From Sulfuricella sp. (GTDB lineage Bacteria > Pseudomonadota > Gammaproteobacteria > Burkholderiales > Sulfuricellaceae), in NCBI GenBank assembly GCA_019911785.1, contig JAIOJM010000339.1, positions 1-6,468 of the forward strand: a DNA stretch of 6,468 bases, read 5' to 3'. The translations under genes and the position numbers were made by a program. Below, piece after piece: positions 1 to 6,084 of this stretch. How positions within the stretch are numbered: position 1 is the first letter of the stretch; each line of letters starts with the position of its first letter. The notes beneath the pieces were generated by a model that was given only the letters and a program-made list of their open reading frames with translations, ran no database searches and was not told the origin of the DNA.

Positions 1-344
1 TCCGCATTGGCCGGCTTGGCCAGGTAATGGGTGGCGCCCAGCTTGATGGCCTCGACGGCGGTGGCGATGCTGGCATAGCCGGTAAGCATGACAATGCGGG
101 TATTGGGGTCGAGGTCTATCAGGTCTGCGATGAGTTTGAGCCCGGAGTCGCCGGGCATCTTGAGGTCGACGACGGCAAATTCCGGGGGGGTGTTTCTGGA
201 CAGGGCCAAGGCATCCTCCGCGCTGCCGGCGGTTTCCACCGTATAACCACGACGGTGCAAAGCCTTTGCCATTACGCCCCGGAAGACTTCATCGTCATCC
301 ACCAGCAGCAGTAACGGCTGTTCGTCCAGATCGACCTGGCTCAT
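1..344 (-). CDS. regA: RegA/PrrA/RoxR-type response regulator, 3' end outside window
   Basis: Cytoplasmic response regulator, probably the phosphorylation target of the RegB-type kinase encoded just upstream. The 114 residues visible form a complete receiver domain: acidic cluster D15-D16-D17 after LLLV, phospho-acceptor D59 in VVDLKMPG, switch residue T87 in MLTGYAS and K109 in YLAKPAN. The stretch LTGYASIATAVEAIKLGA is characteristic of the RegA/PrrA/ActR/RoxR family, which controls respiration, carbon fixation and other redox-linked genes. These proteins are usually about 180 residues long with a Fis-type helix-turn-helix at the C-terminus; that part lies beyond position 1. The ATG overlaps the kinase stop codon (ATGA) and has a GGAG ribosome site (350-353) 5 nt upstream, so the two are translationally coupled. 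All phosphorylation residues are intact. Family call is strong; the choice among the names regA, prrA and roxR is convention. Confidence 0.9.
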   Translation of the reverse strand, partial: MSQVDLDEQPLLLLVDDDEVFRGVMAKALHRRGYTVETAGSAEDALALSRNTPPEFAVVDLKMPGDSGLKLIADLIDLDPNTRIVMLTGYASIATAVEAIKLGATHYLAKPANA

Positions 345-1678
345 GGGGACTCCGGGCTGAATTGGGCCAGAGGCAGAATCACCCGTGTGCAGGTACCGCC
401 ACCTTCCCGGTCGAAGACTTCCACCTCGCCGCCGAAGCGCTCGATCGTGGCATTGGTGAGGAAAAAGCCTATGCCCAGGCCGCCGGCAGCTTCGTCTGTC
501 GGTGACTTGCTGCTGACGGGGGTATGGCCCAGCAGCCCGGCAACCCGTTCGTCAATACCCTGCCCCCGGTCGAGTATGTCCACCGTCAGGCTTTGGGTGT
601 CCCAGGCCAGGCGCAGTTCGACACTCTCCGGGCTGGCATCAGCGGCATTGTCGAGCAGGCTTTGCAGTGCCTGGTCCAGGCTGCGGTCGGGGCGCATAGA
701 CGGCGCCGTGGCGGCAGTGTCAGGATGAATGGACGGCAAGCGTACCTTGGGCCGCAGAACGTGCCACTCGTCCACCAGATGCGCCAGCCAGGCATCGGCG
801 GGGAGCGCCGCCGCCGGTGCCGTACCGGCAGCGCCTGCAATCTCGGCCAGGATGCCCTTGCAACGCTCCACCTGGGAGCGAAGCAGGCGCAGATCGTCGG
901 CACGCTCTTCACTGTTGCCTTCGCCCAACTCCATCTCGCGCAACACCACGGCCATGGTGGAAAGGGGTGTTCCCAGCTTGTGGGCAGCCCCCGCCGCCAG
1001 GAGGCCAAGGGCAAGGATCCGCTCCTGCCGCAGAGCCCGCTCACGGAAGATATGAATCTCTCGTTCCCGCTGGCGTAACGCCCCCGCATTGCGGGCCAAA
1101 AACACCGAAACGATCAGGGCGCTAATGGCAAAATTCAGCCACATGCCAACCACGTGCAGGGCGAACCCCCCTTCCTGATGTATCGTTGTGCGATTCACGC
1201 CGCAGGTCTTCGCAAGGGCCGCATCCAGGTCACTCAATCGGCCCTTGATGAGTGGCAAGGGCTGGTTGAAAAAAACCAGCAGCGTGTAAGCCGCAAAAGC
1301 CATCACGGCCATGACCCCGATGTAACGAACGGGCAGGACGACCGCGCCAATGGTGAGCGGCAGGAGCAACAGCGAAATAAAAGGGTTTTCCGCTCCACCG
1401 GCAAAGAAGAGAAGCCAGGTCAGCACCAGCACATCCAGACACAGCTGGGCAAATAGCTCGCCATCTGCCACGGGCTTGGCTTTCCCGACCTGCCACCAGG
1501 TGAATAGGTTAACCAGGGTCAGAAAAAGCACCGCTGCCAGCATGGGCAATAATGGCAGAGCGATGTTTAACCACCCGGCGGCAAAAAAAATGGTCAGTCC
1601 CTGAGCCAGTATCGAAAACCAGCGCAAGGCCACCAGACGGCCCAGGACACTGGCCGGATGAAGCGTGTTTGGAATCAT
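341..1678 (-). CDS. regB: RegB/PrrB/RoxS-type redox sensor histidine kinase
   Basis: Inner-membrane sensor kinase, 445 residues, that in this family reads the ubiquinone pool and redox state and phosphorylates RegA. Six hydrophobic segments are visible at roughly 20-40, 41-61, 76-92, 97-116, 118-137 and 173-194. GGAENPF (94-100), between segments 3 and 4, matches the family's quinone-binding GGxxNPF motif. The H-box has H233, the redox-active Cys of RegB corresponds to C273 in ERCKGIL, and the ATP-binding domain has the N-box LLDNAADAS (N344), G1 DRGQGI (370-375) and G2 GGLGIG (399-404). Oddity: the residue after the phospho-His is Lys (HKLGTP), where the family usually has Glu. The ATG at 1678 is the first start after an in-frame TAA four codons upstream, but no good ribosome site precedes it. 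Predicted to be transcribed from a sigma-54 promoter 36 nt from the start. It overlaps the regulator gene by 4 bp. Confidence 0.92.
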   Translation of the reverse strand: MIPNTLHPASVLGRLVALRWFSILAQGLTIFFAAGWLNIALPLLPMLAAVLFLTLVNLFTWWQVGKAKPVADGELFAQLCLDVLVLTWLLFFAGGAENPFISLLLLPLTIGAVVLPVRYIGVMAVMAFAAYTLLVFFNQPLPLIKGRLSDLDAALAKTCGVNRTTIHQEGGFALHVVGMWLNFAISALIVSVFLARNAGALRQREREIHIFRERALRQERILALGLLAAGAAHKLGTPLSTMAVVLREMELGEGNSEERADDLRLLRSQVERCKGILAEIAGAAGTAPAAALPADAWLAHLVDEWHVLRPKVRLPSIHPDTAATAPSMRPDRSLDQALQSLLDNAADASPESVELRLAWDTQSLTVDILDRGQGIDERVAGLLGHTPVSSKSPTDEAAGGLGIGFFLTNATIERFGGEVEVFDREGGGTCTRVILPLAQFSPESP

Positions 1679-1724
1679 GTCTTGTAATTAGTCGTCCCTG
1701 AAACATGGACCGGGACTCCTGATA

Positions 1725-1740
1725 TGCAAGCCCCGTGCCA
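1725..1740 (-). promoter_or_regulatory. Sigma-54 (-24/-12) promoter of regBA
   Basis: Read on the minus strand the sequence is TGGCACGGGGCTTGCA, a full match to the sigma-54 consensus TGGCACG-N4-TTGCW. The -24 GG is at 1739-1738 and the -12 GC at 1727-1726, separated by exactly 10 bp. Transcription would start near 1714 and give a 36-nt leader before the regB ATG at 1678. The context CCATGGCA is shared with the second sigma-54 promoter of this window at 5975-5990. The match is seen directly; activity is inferred. Confidence 0.8.
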
Positions 1741-1783
1741 TGGTCAGGTTTTCGTCAAAACAATAGGTTGACCCAGATCAGGA

Positions 1784-1801
1784 TTGCGCCATTTGGCGCA
1801 A
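1784..1801. promoter_or_regulatory. Palindromic operator/enhancer site upstream of regB
   Basis: TTGCGCCATTTGGCGCAA is an inverted repeat of two 8-bp arms around a TT centre. Its centre is about 79 bp upstream of the predicted sigma-54 start, a normal distance for an activator site. The first 11 bases recur exactly at 6051-6061, upstream of the other sigma-54 promoter and in the same orientation relative to it, which suggests a common activator. The inner part, GCGCC-N4-GGCGC, also fits the RegA/PrrA half-site pattern GCGNC-Nx-GNCGC recalled from the literature, so autoregulation by RegA is an alternative reading. Confidence 0.6.
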
Positions 1802-1869
1802 ACGGGGGAAATGGAACACAGCCGGGGTTGCGGCTAGCAGGAACCGCCAACTGGATCGGGAGAGAGGGG

Positions 1870-1888
1870 AGCCGAACGGAGGTCGGCT
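1870..1888 (-). terminator. Possible weak terminator after the thioredoxin-like gene
   Basis: A 6-bp perfect stem, AGCCGA/TCGGCT with a 7-nt loop, begins immediately after the TGA of the thioredoxin-like gene. On the transcript strand it is followed by a pyrimidine-rich run (CCCCTCTCTCC) rather than a U-tract, so it may be only an inefficient terminator or a 3'-end stabilising hairpin. Confidence 0.3.
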
Positions 1889-2371
1889 TCAGCGTGCCGC
1901 GAAGTGCGCTTGAACCCAGCGCTCCATCTGCCGGGCGTCGGGCTTGCCGCTGAAAGCCCGTGCCTTGTGGGAAGGATCGTAAAGATAAGTGCGCGGCAGT
2001 TCGCCATGCCACTTGGGGTCGATCTCGAAACGCAGACGTTCCACAAAGGGATCGGCGAAAACCCAGGCTTCTGCCCCTCCGAGGGCGGATTGCCGCAGCG
2101 TGGCGCTGATTACCTCACCCTCTTCCGGCGTATCGGTAGCGATCAGAACCAGGTCGAGATCGGGGTGCTTTTTTAGCAGGCCGGACAACAAGACAAGCTC
2201 TTCCCGGCAATGGGTGCAGGTCAGCGACCACATGCCCAGGATGAACGGCTTGCCCTGCCGCGCCGCGGTAATTTCCTTGATGCTGCCGGCGACAAAGGGC
2301 TTGAGTTCCTGCGCCGCCGCGGGAAGAATCAGCACCGACAGCAGCGCCAGCGTCAAAAGGCGTTGCCGCAT
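1889..2371 (-). CDS. Secreted thioredoxin-fold (TlpA/peroxiredoxin-like) protein
   Basis: Protein of 160 residues with a thioredoxin-like fold, predicted to act in the periplasm. Residues 1-20 form a Sec signal peptide (basic MRQR, a leucine-rich core, then PAAA before QE). The active site is WSLTCTHCREE, a CxxC motif at C52-C55 on the first helix. The usual cis-proline of the fold is P126 in GELPRTYL. This resembles TlpA/ResA-type thiol oxidoreductases or redox-linked metal chaperones, and it is close to the minimum size for a secreted member. The chosen ATG overlaps the stop of the upstream gene by one base (TAATG), implying translational coupling. The frame stays open upstream, but starting there would remove the signal peptide from the N-terminus. 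It may reduce disulfides or handle metal on the Cys-rich neighbour encoded upstream; that role is inference. Confidence 0.85.
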   Translation of the reverse strand: MRQRLLTLALLSVLILPAAAQELKPFVAGSIKEITAARQGKPFILGMWSLTCTHCREELVLLSGLLKKHPDLDLVLIATDTPEEGEVISATLRQSALGGAEAWVFADPFVERLRFEIDPKWHGELPRTYLYDPSHKARAFSGKPDARQMERWVQAHFAAR

Positions 2372-3609
2372 TACGGCGCCATCCCGATCAGACGCAAGCC
2401 TTCCCTGGCGGTGTTCCACGACAGATAGGGTTGAGTGCCGTCGGCTATCAGCAGGGGGTGATCCGAAGCCCCGGCGGTCGCGGCAATCCGGCGCGGCAGC
2501 GACCACGACTTGCCGCCGTCGGCAGAGGTCATCCCCCTGATGACCGAGTTCTGGCCGTCGAATTCCTTCCAGACAACATGCACCGCCTTGCCGAGGCTCA
2601 GCACATGCGGATGGCCGGCCTGCGCCTCGAAATTGCCGAAGTTCAGCGGCGCGGAAAAGCGATTGCCCCGGTCAGCGGAATGCGCGTAAAACAGCCCGTG
2701 CCGCTCTGGCGCGTTGTCGAACCAGACGAAATGATAGACTCCATCGGCCGCAACCGACAGGGCGCCGCCATGGTGCGGGCAGGCATCCACTTCCCAGCGG
2801 TCGTAGCTGACGCGGATCGGCGAGGACTTGCCGTCCAGCCGCAGCATGGCATGGTCGCGCTCGTTCTTGCCGTAGATGTGACGCCAGAAGATCACCGGCG
2901 TTTCATCGTTATCCAGCGCCATGGCCACGCGGCAGCATTCGCAGGAATGATCGGCGGCCTTGAGGTTGGGCTGGAAGCTGGCCCCGCCATCGTCAGACAC
3001 CGCGTAATACACCGCAGCACCGCTGTATTTCCCGCCTTTCCTGATGGCAGCGCTTAAATCGCGCTTGTCCAGCCAGGCGAGAAAAACCTGCCCCCGGTCA
3101 TTCACCTCCAGAGTCTCGAAACGGTGGCTGATGATCTCCCGGTTGTCGTTGACGGTAAGCGGCGCTGAAAAGCTGCGCCCGCCATCTAGCGAGCGGCTGA
3201 AACGGATGTCGCCGGTCATGGGTTTTTCCAGTCCCCGCGTGTACGACACGTAAACCACTCCCTTACGCACAACAATCTTTGGGCGATTCTCGCCGTCGCC
3301 CAGGATATCCTCCGGCTCGACATTGACCTTGACCGGCGCGCTCAGGGTGTTGCCCTTATCGTCGGAATGGCTGACGTAAAGATGCCGGCCACGGATGGAC
3401 GCCAGCCACAGCCGGCCTTTCCCGTCAAAAGCCGTGGTAACGGCCAGCGACGGCTTGGCCAACATATTTTTCCAGACTTTATCCCTGTCGACCGGCGCGA
3501 CAGCCGGAGCCGCCGCGTCGGACTTGCCATGATCGGCGTGGTCAGCTGCCAGCGCCGGGCAGGCGGCCAAAGCGGCGACAAGAAATAATGCAATAGTTGA
3601 GCTGCTCAT
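2371..3609 (-). CDS. Secreted BNR/Asp-box beta-propeller protein (sialidase-like fold)
   Basis: Exported protein of 412 residues, predicted to be a beta-propeller. Five Asp boxes (SxDxGxxF/W type) are visible: 82-89, 140-147, 205-212, 311-318 and 362-369. Such proteins are often auto-annotated as exo-alpha-sialidase, but I see no FRIP motif or recognisable arginine triad, so sialidase activity is doubtful. Distinctive features are HADHG just after the signal peptide, SCECCR (C223, C225, C226) and DACPHHGG (C277, H279, H280), which suggest disulfides or metal binding. Residues 1-21 form a signal peptide ending in ALA before AD; an LAAC at 14-17 could be a lipobox, but the n-region lacks basic residues. 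A strong ribosome site AAGGTGAG (3618-3625) stands 8 nt before the ATG. It lies 49 bp after the TonB receptor gene and overlaps the thioredoxin-like gene by 1 bp, so the three probably work together. Confidence 0.8.
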   Translation of the reverse strand: MSSSTIALFLVAALAACPALAADHADHGKSDAAAPAVAPVDRDKVWKNMLAKPSLAVTTAFDGKGRLWLASIRGRHLYVSHSDDKGNTLSAPVKVNVEPEDILGDGENRPKIVVRKGVVYVSYTRGLEKPMTGDIRFSRSLDGGRSFSAPLTVNDNREIISHRFETLEVNDRGQVFLAWLDKRDLSAAIRKGGKYSGAAVYYAVSDDGGASFQPNLKAADHSCECCRVAMALDNDETPVIFWRHIYGKNERDHAMLRLDGKSSPIRVSYDRWEVDACPHHGGALSVAADGVYHFVWFDNAPERHGLFYAHSADRGNRFSAPLNFGNFEAQAGHPHVLSLGKAVHVVWKEFDGQNSVIRGMTSADGGKSWSLPRRIAATAGASDHPLLIADGTQPYLSWNTAREGLRLIGMAP

Positions 3610-3617
3610 TTAAGTGA

Positions 3618-3625
3618 CTCACCTT
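3618..3625 (-). promoter_or_regulatory. Strong ribosome binding site of the BNR protein gene
   Basis: AAGGTGAG on the minus strand, 8 nt upstream of the ATG at 3609. It is the best Shine-Dalgarno sequence I found in the window and supports independent, efficient translation of the propeller protein within the operon. Confidence 0.7.
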
Positions 3626-3658
3626 TCTTGCGGAGATGCTCGGCCCCGACCGAAACGC

Positions 3659-5884
3659 TTAGAATTTGAGCGCGATCTCACTGTAATACGCCCTTCCCTG
3701 CGCCAGGGAGGATTGATAATACCTGCGGTCACCCAGATTGCTGACCGACAGCGAAAGCGCAACATTGTCCTTTATTTTGTAGGCTATTTTCGCATCCGCA
3801 ACGAAATAAGCGTCGTAAGAACCGTATACGCCGCTTACGACATCCGCGTTTACGTCGTTGGCGTAAACTTTGCCCACGTAGTGTCCGGCCAGCGAACCGC
3901 TCCACGGACCTTTAACTCCCTGCAGCCCGATATTGGCCATTTTCTGCGGCGTGTTGGTCATGTATTTGCCTTCGGTAGTTGGCTTGGCCGGGTTTTCGGT
4001 GATTTTGGAGTCGTTGTAAGTCAGATTGGCGAAAGCGGTCAAACCGCCCAGCAGCTTCTGGCGCACTTCCAGCTCGACTCCTTTCACCTTGGCGGAACCG
4101 GCATTAGCGACACCCTGAGTCAATAAGACATCATCCTGCGTCCGGTAAATCAAATCCTTCAACTTGTTTTCGTAGTAAGTGGCACGCAGCAAGGTGCCGC
4201 TTCCCACCTGCTGCTCGACGCCTAACTCCCAGGATGTGACAGTCTCGGGCTTAAGGTCAGGATTGGGCGTATAGGTATAGCCGGTCGTGGGCGTCCACCA
4301 GCCAAAAGTATCGCGCAGATTGGGCGCATGGAAGGAGCTGCCAACAGAACCACGCAGGGTAGTCGCGTCGACGGGTCGATAAACCAGAGAGGCTTTCGGG
4401 CTGAAGTGGGTTTGACTGCGCGCAGAATACTCATTTTTAGAGGCTGGAGCTTTGACCTGCTCGATAAAACCTTCGGTGGACCAGATGTCGTAACGCCCGC
4501 CGATGTAAGCCATCAGACGGTCAGTGAGCGTGATTTCATCCTGGACATACAGGGCGTAAGAGGTATCCTCGCCCGCCGTCCTGTTCTGGATCGGGCCAGT
4601 CGCACCGGCGTCACGCCAGTCGCTGACGCTGTATGTGATCGTGTCGATCATCCGCTTGTTCGCCGAGAGTCCGGTTACCAGATAATGCCGGTCTGAAAGC
4701 GGAAGGCTGGCCTGCACAGAGCCGGAAAGCTCGTTGCTGGGGCGCAGCATGCGGCTTGCCGGCCCGCCGGCCAAGGTCGCCGAGGAGAGCAGTACAAAAT
4801 AATTATTATATAAGGGGATATCCGTATAGCCGAGCGTAGCCTTAATCGCCCCTGCCTTGCCCAATTTCGTTTCATACTCTGCCGTGTAACGATTCACCTC
4901 CTTGATCTCGCTGTCGGGTCCGGTCAGGAAATTCTTTTCTGTTGCCGCCAGGTTGACACTGGTACCCGCCACTGTCACGTTGCCTACAATCGGATTGCCC
5001 GATGCATCGCGCAAATAGGTGTTGTAATGGTTGCGCCCAGAACTGTCGTAGAGAAACTGCGAAGCCCCAAGGGTTAGCCGTGATTCGGCCGGCAGGTCCA
5101 CATACAGCTTCACGCCCAGGTTTTGCGAACTCCAGCCGTTCTTCCCCTTGTCGCCAACCAAATAGGCTGTTTCACCGCTGGCATTGGTTGTCCGCTGGGC
5201 ACCCGTGACCGTTGTGCCGCCCGCCCCACTTGGCTTGAGCACGACCTCATCCTTGATGTAGCCATCGCTCTCCTTGTAGGCGTAATCGAACACGATACCG
5301 ACGCGCTCGCCGACACGATCCTGGTAGACCAGGCTGCCGCTCTTGAAATTGTCAGTACCATAGCCACCCTTGACCGAGAACTCGCGCTTGGTCGGCGTCT
5401 TGGTGATGATATTGATCACCCCGCCCATGGCGCTGCCGCCGTAAAGAGAGGAAAACGGCCCCGGCACCACCTCAATGCGCTCGACTGTTTCGGCCGGCAC
5501 CGACTCCCAGGTCACCGCGCCAATGTAAGGATCGTTAAGGGTTTGCCCGTCCACCAGCACCAGCGTCCGCGAGTAATCAGGGATGCCGCGCATAACCACA
5601 TTGGTACCCATCACACTGGGCTCGTGCCCGCCCGGACGGGTAGTGTAAACCCCGGGCAGAAGCGTGAGCGCCTCATCCACCGAATGGATGTTGGCGTTTT
5701 CGATGTCCTTGGCGGTCACCACACTCACGGTAGCGGGCGCATCCATCGTATCCTTGGCAGTTTTGGTTGCCGTTACCACGACCTCCCCCAATTTGTCCGT
5801 GCCGCCCGTATCCGCCGCAAACACCGCACCGGACATGCCCGCGCACACCCCAGCCACCAAACCCCGCAATACTTTGTTGTTCAT
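3659..5884 (-). CDS. TonB-dependent outer-membrane receptor, substrate unknown
   Basis: Outer-membrane active transporter of 741 residues that would import a scarce ligand using TonB energy. A signal peptide ends in AVFA before AD. The mature N-terminus carries a TonB-box-like KLGEVVVTATK, followed by a plug domain of about 125 residues with typical signatures: DEALTLLPGV, VMRGIP, LVLVDGQTLND, VERIEVVPGPFSSLYG and GGVINIITKTP. A 22-strand barrel follows, ending in the usual aromatic residue (SEIALKF). Length is normal for siderophore, cobalamin or copper receptors. I cannot assign a substrate; there is no cobalamin riboswitch and no strong Met- or His-rich signature. The ATG at 5884 is preferred because AGAGAG lies about 11 nt upstream. 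An in-frame GTG at 5896 would add four residues (MKLK) but leaves no room for a ribosome site. It is the first gene of the cluster and sits downstream of a sigma-54 promoter. Confidence 0.9.
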   Translation of the reverse strand: MNNKVLRGLVAGVCAGMSGAVFAADTGGTDKLGEVVVTATKTAKDTMDAPATVSVVTAKDIENANIHSVDEALTLLPGVYTTRPGGHEPSVMGTNVVMRGIPDYSRTLVLVDGQTLNDPYIGAVTWESVPAETVERIEVVPGPFSSLYGGSAMGGVINIITKTPTKREFSVKGGYGTDNFKSGSLVYQDRVGERVGIVFDYAYKESDGYIKDEVVLKPSGAGGTTVTGAQRTTNASGETAYLVGDKGKNGWSSQNLGVKLYVDLPAESRLTLGASQFLYDSSGRNHYNTYLRDASGNPIVGNVTVAGTSVNLAATEKNFLTGPDSEIKEVNRYTAEYETKLGKAGAIKATLGYTDIPLYNNYFVLLSSATLAGGPASRMLRPSNELSGSVQASLPLSDRHYLVTGLSANKRMIDTITYSVSDWRDAGATGPIQNRTAGEDTSYALYVQDEITLTDRLMAYIGGRYDIWSTEGFIEQVKAPASKNEYSARSQTHFSPKASLVYRPVDATTLRGSVGSSFHAPNLRDTFGWWTPTTGYTYTPNPDLKPETVTSWELGVEQQVGSGTLLRATYYENKLKDLIYRTQDDVLLTQGVANAGSAKVKGVELEVRQKLLGGLTAFANLTYNDSKITENPAKPTTEGKYMTNTPQKMANIGLQGVKGPWSGSLAGHYVGKVYANDVNADVVSGVYGSYDAYFVADAKIAYKIKDNVALSLSVSNLGDRRYYQSSLAQGRAYYSEIALKF

Positions 5885-5908
5885 TTTCAGCTTCACTCTC
5901 TACAAGTT

Positions 5909-5927
5909 ACATTTATTAAAATAATGT
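5909..5927. repeat. AT-rich imperfect palindrome in the receptor leader
   Basis: ACATTTATTAAAATAATGT pairs at 7 of 9 symmetric positions around a central A. It lies between the predicted start of transcription (about 5964) and the receptor ATG (5884). It could be an operator for a metal regulator such as Fur, but I do not see a good match to the Fur 7-1-7 pattern, and AT-rich DNA gives such symmetry by chance. Confidence 0.3.
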
Positions 5928-5974
5928 TCCAAGCGCCAAATAACCACCTTGATTCACACAAAAGGTTGATCTAA

Positions 5975-5990
5975 AGCAACCATCATGCCA
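5975..5990 (-). promoter_or_regulatory. Sigma-54 (-24/-12) promoter of the TonB-receptor operon
   Basis: On the minus strand: TGGCATGATGGTTGCT, which matches TGGCACG-N4-TTGCW at every position except C to T in the -24 block. The invariant GG (5989-5988) and GC (5977-5976) are spaced by exactly 10 bp. Transcription would start near 5964, leaving a leader of about 80 nt. It shares CCATGGCA and TTGC with the regBA promoter at 1725-1740. Confidence 0.72.
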
Positions 5991-6032
5991 TGGATAACTG
6001 CCTGACCTGCAACAAAATCTGACAAATTTTCT

Positions 6033-6068
6033 GTGTGCGATACGGCACCCTTGCGCCATTTCGCACAC
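6033..6068. promoter_or_regulatory. Inverted repeat, likely enhancer (UAS) for the sigma-54 activator
   Basis: A perfect 8-bp inverted repeat, GTGTGCGA-N20-TCGCACAC. The right half also contains TTGCGCCATTT (6051-6061), identical to the site upstream of regB, and a smaller dyad TGCG-N6-CGCA (6052-6065). The centre is about 87 bp upstream of the predicted start of the receptor operon, a usual enhancer distance. The right arm ends 16 bp before the activator's own -35 box, so autoregulation is possible. Confidence 0.62.
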
Positions 6069-6084
6069 TCCCTCAAATCGGATG

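Larger units (their letters stand above)
1679..1888. other. Intergenic region, 210 bp, with sigma-54 promoter and operator of regB
   Basis: Non-coding stretch between the thioredoxin-like gene and regB, both on the minus strand. From right to left it holds a hairpin just after the stop codon of the thioredoxin-like gene (1870-1888), an 18-bp near-perfect palindrome (1784-1801), a consensus sigma-54 promoter (1725-1740) and a short leader to regB. No convincing sigma-70 promoter was found for regB: the TTGACG reading on the minus strand around 1750-1757 has no -10 hexamer at suitable spacing. Confidence 0.7.

Noticed and set aside
1509..1706. 65-codon minus-strand reading frame with AGGAG ribosome site
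   Set aside because: It overlaps the well-supported regB N-terminus in another frame, its product resembles nothing I recognise, and its ribosome site would lie upstream of the predicted transcript start.
2372..2506. N-terminal extension of the thioredoxin-like gene (45 extra codons)
   Set aside because: It would overlap the end of the propeller gene and bury the signal peptide; the TAATG-coupled start gives a clean Sec signal.
3544..3609. Lipobox LAAC at residues 14-17 of the propeller protein
   Set aside because: The n-region has no basic residue and a better signal peptidase I site (ALA before AD) follows, so I do not call it a lipoprotein, though it cannot be excluded.
5885..5964. Riboswitch (for example cobalamin) in the leader of the TonB receptor
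   Set aside because: The predicted leader is only about 80 nt and shows no conserved riboswitch core or strong stem series.
5959..5970. IHF-like sequence (minus strand ATCAA-N4-TTG) near the receptor promoter
   Set aside because: The match is good except at one end base, but it lies over the predicted start of transcription rather than between enhancer and promoter, where IHF would act. Such matches are common in AT-rich DNA.
5123..5974. 283-codon plus-strand reading frame opposite the TonB receptor
   Set aside because: Histidine/arginine-rich low-sense translation antisense to a clearly recognised receptor gene; a shadow of its codon bias.
6044..6054. GGCACCCTTGC, resembling a plus-strand sigma-54 promoter for the activator gene
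   Set aside because: Only 7 bp separate GG and GC, where 10 are required; the well-spaced sigma-70 promoter downstream explains this gene better.
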